From Rhizobium indicum (GTDB lineage: Bacteria > Pseudomonadota > Alphaproteobacteria > Rhizobiales > Rhizobiaceae), in assembly GCF_005862305.2 (NCBI RefSeq), contig NZ_CP054026.1:1-64000 (forward strand): a stretch of DNA of 64,000 nucleotides, read 5' to 3'. The position numbers were made by a program, and so were the translations under genes. Below the pieces are notes generated by a model. The model saw only the letters and a list, made by a program, of their open reading frames with translations. It searched no databases and had not been told where the DNA came from. Positions 62,587-64,000 of the stretch are shown here, piece after piece (position 1 is the first letter of the stretch; each line of letters starts with the position of its first letter).

Positions 62587-63800
62587 CGATATCTCCCCGC
62601 TAAAAGCACGCGGAGCGGAAAGAGCAAAACATCGCTCGAAATCGCCAGCATCGCGCCGAAAAATCCGACCTTTTTGCCCGAGGCCCTTTCCGGTTCGCTC
62701 GCGAGGTCGGCCAAATAGAGGGCCTGCGCGAGGCGATGCCGTGTTCGATTGGCCGGCGGTTCAAAGAGCGCCAGCAAACCAGGATGCCTGATCATTGCCG
62801 GGGAAAGGCCGAGCGGCGATAACCCTTCACGCCGCAGCCCTTCACAAAGCCGTTGCAGCTGTATTTCGGTGGGCGCGATGCCTAGATATCGCAGCAGAGC
62901 CTGTGCCTCACGTCGCGATGGCTCCTCGTGTGTCTGGCCGAATTCTCCGGCAAGCGTAGGCGCTGGGTCAGCCAGGTTCAACTTCAGGAGCCTGAGGCTC
63001 TCGCTACTCTCCATCGGTGCGGCGCCTGCAAGCCCCAGGACGCGCTCCGGATCGACCGTGGGAATCAACGGGAGAAGCTTCGTCATTCGGCAGGCGAGGA
63101 GTGCGGCGGTCAGGGGAACCGGTATGAAATGAAGGTTGCCCTTACCCTGGCCGCGGCGGAGAATTCTGAGCCAGGCGGCAAAGCTTATGGGCTTTTCCGG
63201 CGCCAGCACAAATGTCTTCAGCGGCTGGTTCTCTCCGGTCGCCAGCGCCAGCAGGCCTGCGGCGACTTCGTCGAGATGAATGGGCTGAACTTTTCGGCTG
63301 AGCCCGATCATCGGCAGGATTGGGCTGAGCGCCGCCAATTTCGCCATCAGGCCGTACATCGCTGTGCGCGGGCCGCCATAAACCAACCCTATTCGCGCAA
63401 TTCTGACGATCGGTGCCGCCTTGCAGGCAGCCAAATGCTCTTCGATCCTGAACTTGGTCCGGCCGTAGACATTGAGCGCTTCTCTTCTGGACGAGGTGGA
63501 CGAGGCAAAAACGAAGCGCGGCACGCCGGCTGCCTTTGCCGCTTCCGCCAGCTTCAATGTGCCTGATATATTGACGTTTTCTTCTTCGGCCGCCTCCGGC
63601 GGAGTAGCCCAGGAATGCGCGAGATGGACGAGCCCAATCGCTCCCTCCAGATCGGACGCGGCAGGCTCATCGCCAATGCGCCACGCCGGGCCGAGCCGGC
63701 GGCCGAGTTCAACCACGTCGAAGCCGCGCTCACGCGCCATCGCGACAAGTCTTGCACCGATATAGCCGGTCGATCCCGTGATGATGAGACGTGGTGCCAT
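62583..63800 (-). CDS. NAD-dependent sugar epimerase/dehydratase with C-terminal extension
   Basis: A 405-residue protein. Rossmann motif LIITGSTGYIGARLV, SSTSS and YGRTKF (Y-x-x-x-K) mark the extended SDR fold in residues 1-290. The last 115 residues (FEPPANRTRHRLAQALYLAD and neighbours) are extra and hydrophobic at the end. It may act on a nucleotide sugar or lipid-linked sugar. Confidence 0.8.
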   Translation of the reverse strand: MAPRLIITGSTGYIGARLVAMARERGFDVVELGRRLGPAWRIGDEPAASDLEGAIGLVHLAHSWATPPEAAEEENVNISGTLKLAEAAKAAGVPRFVFASSTSSRREALNVYGRTKFRIEEHLAACKAAPIVRIARIGLVYGGPRTAMYGLMAKLAALSPILPMIGLSRKVQPIHLDEVAAGLLALATGENQPLKTFVLAPEKPISFAAWLRILRRGQGKGNLHFIPVPLTAALLACRMTKLLPLIPTVDPERVLGLAGAAPMESSESLRLLKLNLADPAPTLAGEFGQTHEEPSRREAQALLRYLGIAPTEIQLQRLCEGLRREGLSPLGLSPAMIRHPGLLALFEPPANRTRHRLAQALYLADLASEPERASGKKVGFFGAMLAISSDVLLFPLRVLLAGRYR

Positions 63801-63809
63801 TCACACTCT

Positions 63810-64000
63810 CTACTGCGCAAAGGCGATGCGCGCGCCGCTCCAGTCAAAACGAAACTCGATTTCCTTGAGCTGCGACAGCGCTTGCCGGACTTTTTCCTGA
63901 CGATCTCTAGGGCAATAGAGAACGAGGAATCCCCCTCCGCCTGCACCCGCAAGCTTGCCACCGATAGCGCCGGCGGCACGGGCTGCCTCGTAACACTCGT
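63810..64000 (-). CDS. GHMP-family sugar kinase, partial (5' end outside window)
   Basis: The last 63 codons of a minus-strand gene cut by the window edge: ECYEAARAAGAIGGKLAGAG, GGGFLVLYCPRDR, then FRFDWSGARIAFAQ and a TAG stop. The GGKLAGAGGGGF signature is the C-terminal GHMP motif of sugar kinases such as heptose-7-phosphate kinase. It lies 9 bp upstream of the epimerase on the same strand. Confidence 0.8.
   Translation of the reverse strand, partial: ECYEAARAAGAIGGKLAGAGGGGFLVLYCPRDRQEKVRQALSQLKEIEFRFDWSGARIAFAQ

Overview
The window looks like a piece of a large repABC-type plasmid (or chromid) from a fast-growing rhizobium close to Rhizobium leguminosarum or R. etli. The evidence is a complete repA-repB-repC cassette (27444-31126) with its antisense RNA gene and parS-like palindromes, a two-repeat Rap-type adhesin, GC-rich coding throughout, and a dense load of ABC transporters with catabolic genes. 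I ran no similarity search; all names come from motifs, lengths and gene order.

Layout. 1-7.0 kb: a CUT1 sugar ABC transporter between a TIM-barrel sugar isomerase-like gene and a GMC oxidoreductase, one catabolic unit. 7.1-11.4 kb: single genes, many stress-related (PPK2 polyphosphate kinase, aldo/keto reductase with a divergent LysR regulator, a PNPOx-like protein, a plasmid copy of rpsU and small ORFs). 11.9-18 kb: Rap-type adhesin, a small protein, a LuxR-type regulator, a large membrane protein and a CreBC-like two-component pair. 18-24 kb (minus strand): a pentitol locus with ribitol dehydrogenase, a second SDR, a CUT2 ABC transporter and an AraC regulator. 24.2-26.1 kb: a trehalose-phosphate phosphatase-like gene and a ROK-domain protein.

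26.1-31.8 kb is the replication and partition region, followed by a ParE/Phd-type toxin-antitoxin pair. 32-42.4 kb is a sulfur-adduct salvage island: flavin monooxygenases, M20 deacylase, GNAT acetyltransferase, a fused permease-ATPase, two tandem solute-binding proteins and an FMN reductase. Its gene content matches the Bacillus yxe/ytm logic of acetylate, oxygenate, deacetylate. Its two ends share a 25-bp dyad element. 42.4-44.7 kb is a run of small proteins with a hydrolase and a ChaC-like cyclotransferase. 44.8-47.5 kb is a taurine transporter whose tauA is frameshifted.

47.7-61 kb begins with a flavoprotein and a GntR regulator, followed by an 11-gene, 10.6-kb co-directional operon: DUF1185 protein, alpha/beta hydrolase, flavin reductase, LLM monooxygenase, two aldehyde dehydrogenases, NIPSNAP protein and a PotABCD-like transporter. 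Repeated operator-like palindromes lie before the regulator and the operon. It resembles a Rut-like oxidative amide-cleavage route for an unidentified nitrogenous substrate and is the best candidate for an undescribed pathway. A third parS-like palindrome lies in its promoter region, about 20 kb from repB. The window ends in a minus-strand cluster (GMC oxidoreductase, sugar epimerase, truncated GHMP kinase) that looks like part of a surface-polysaccharide locus.
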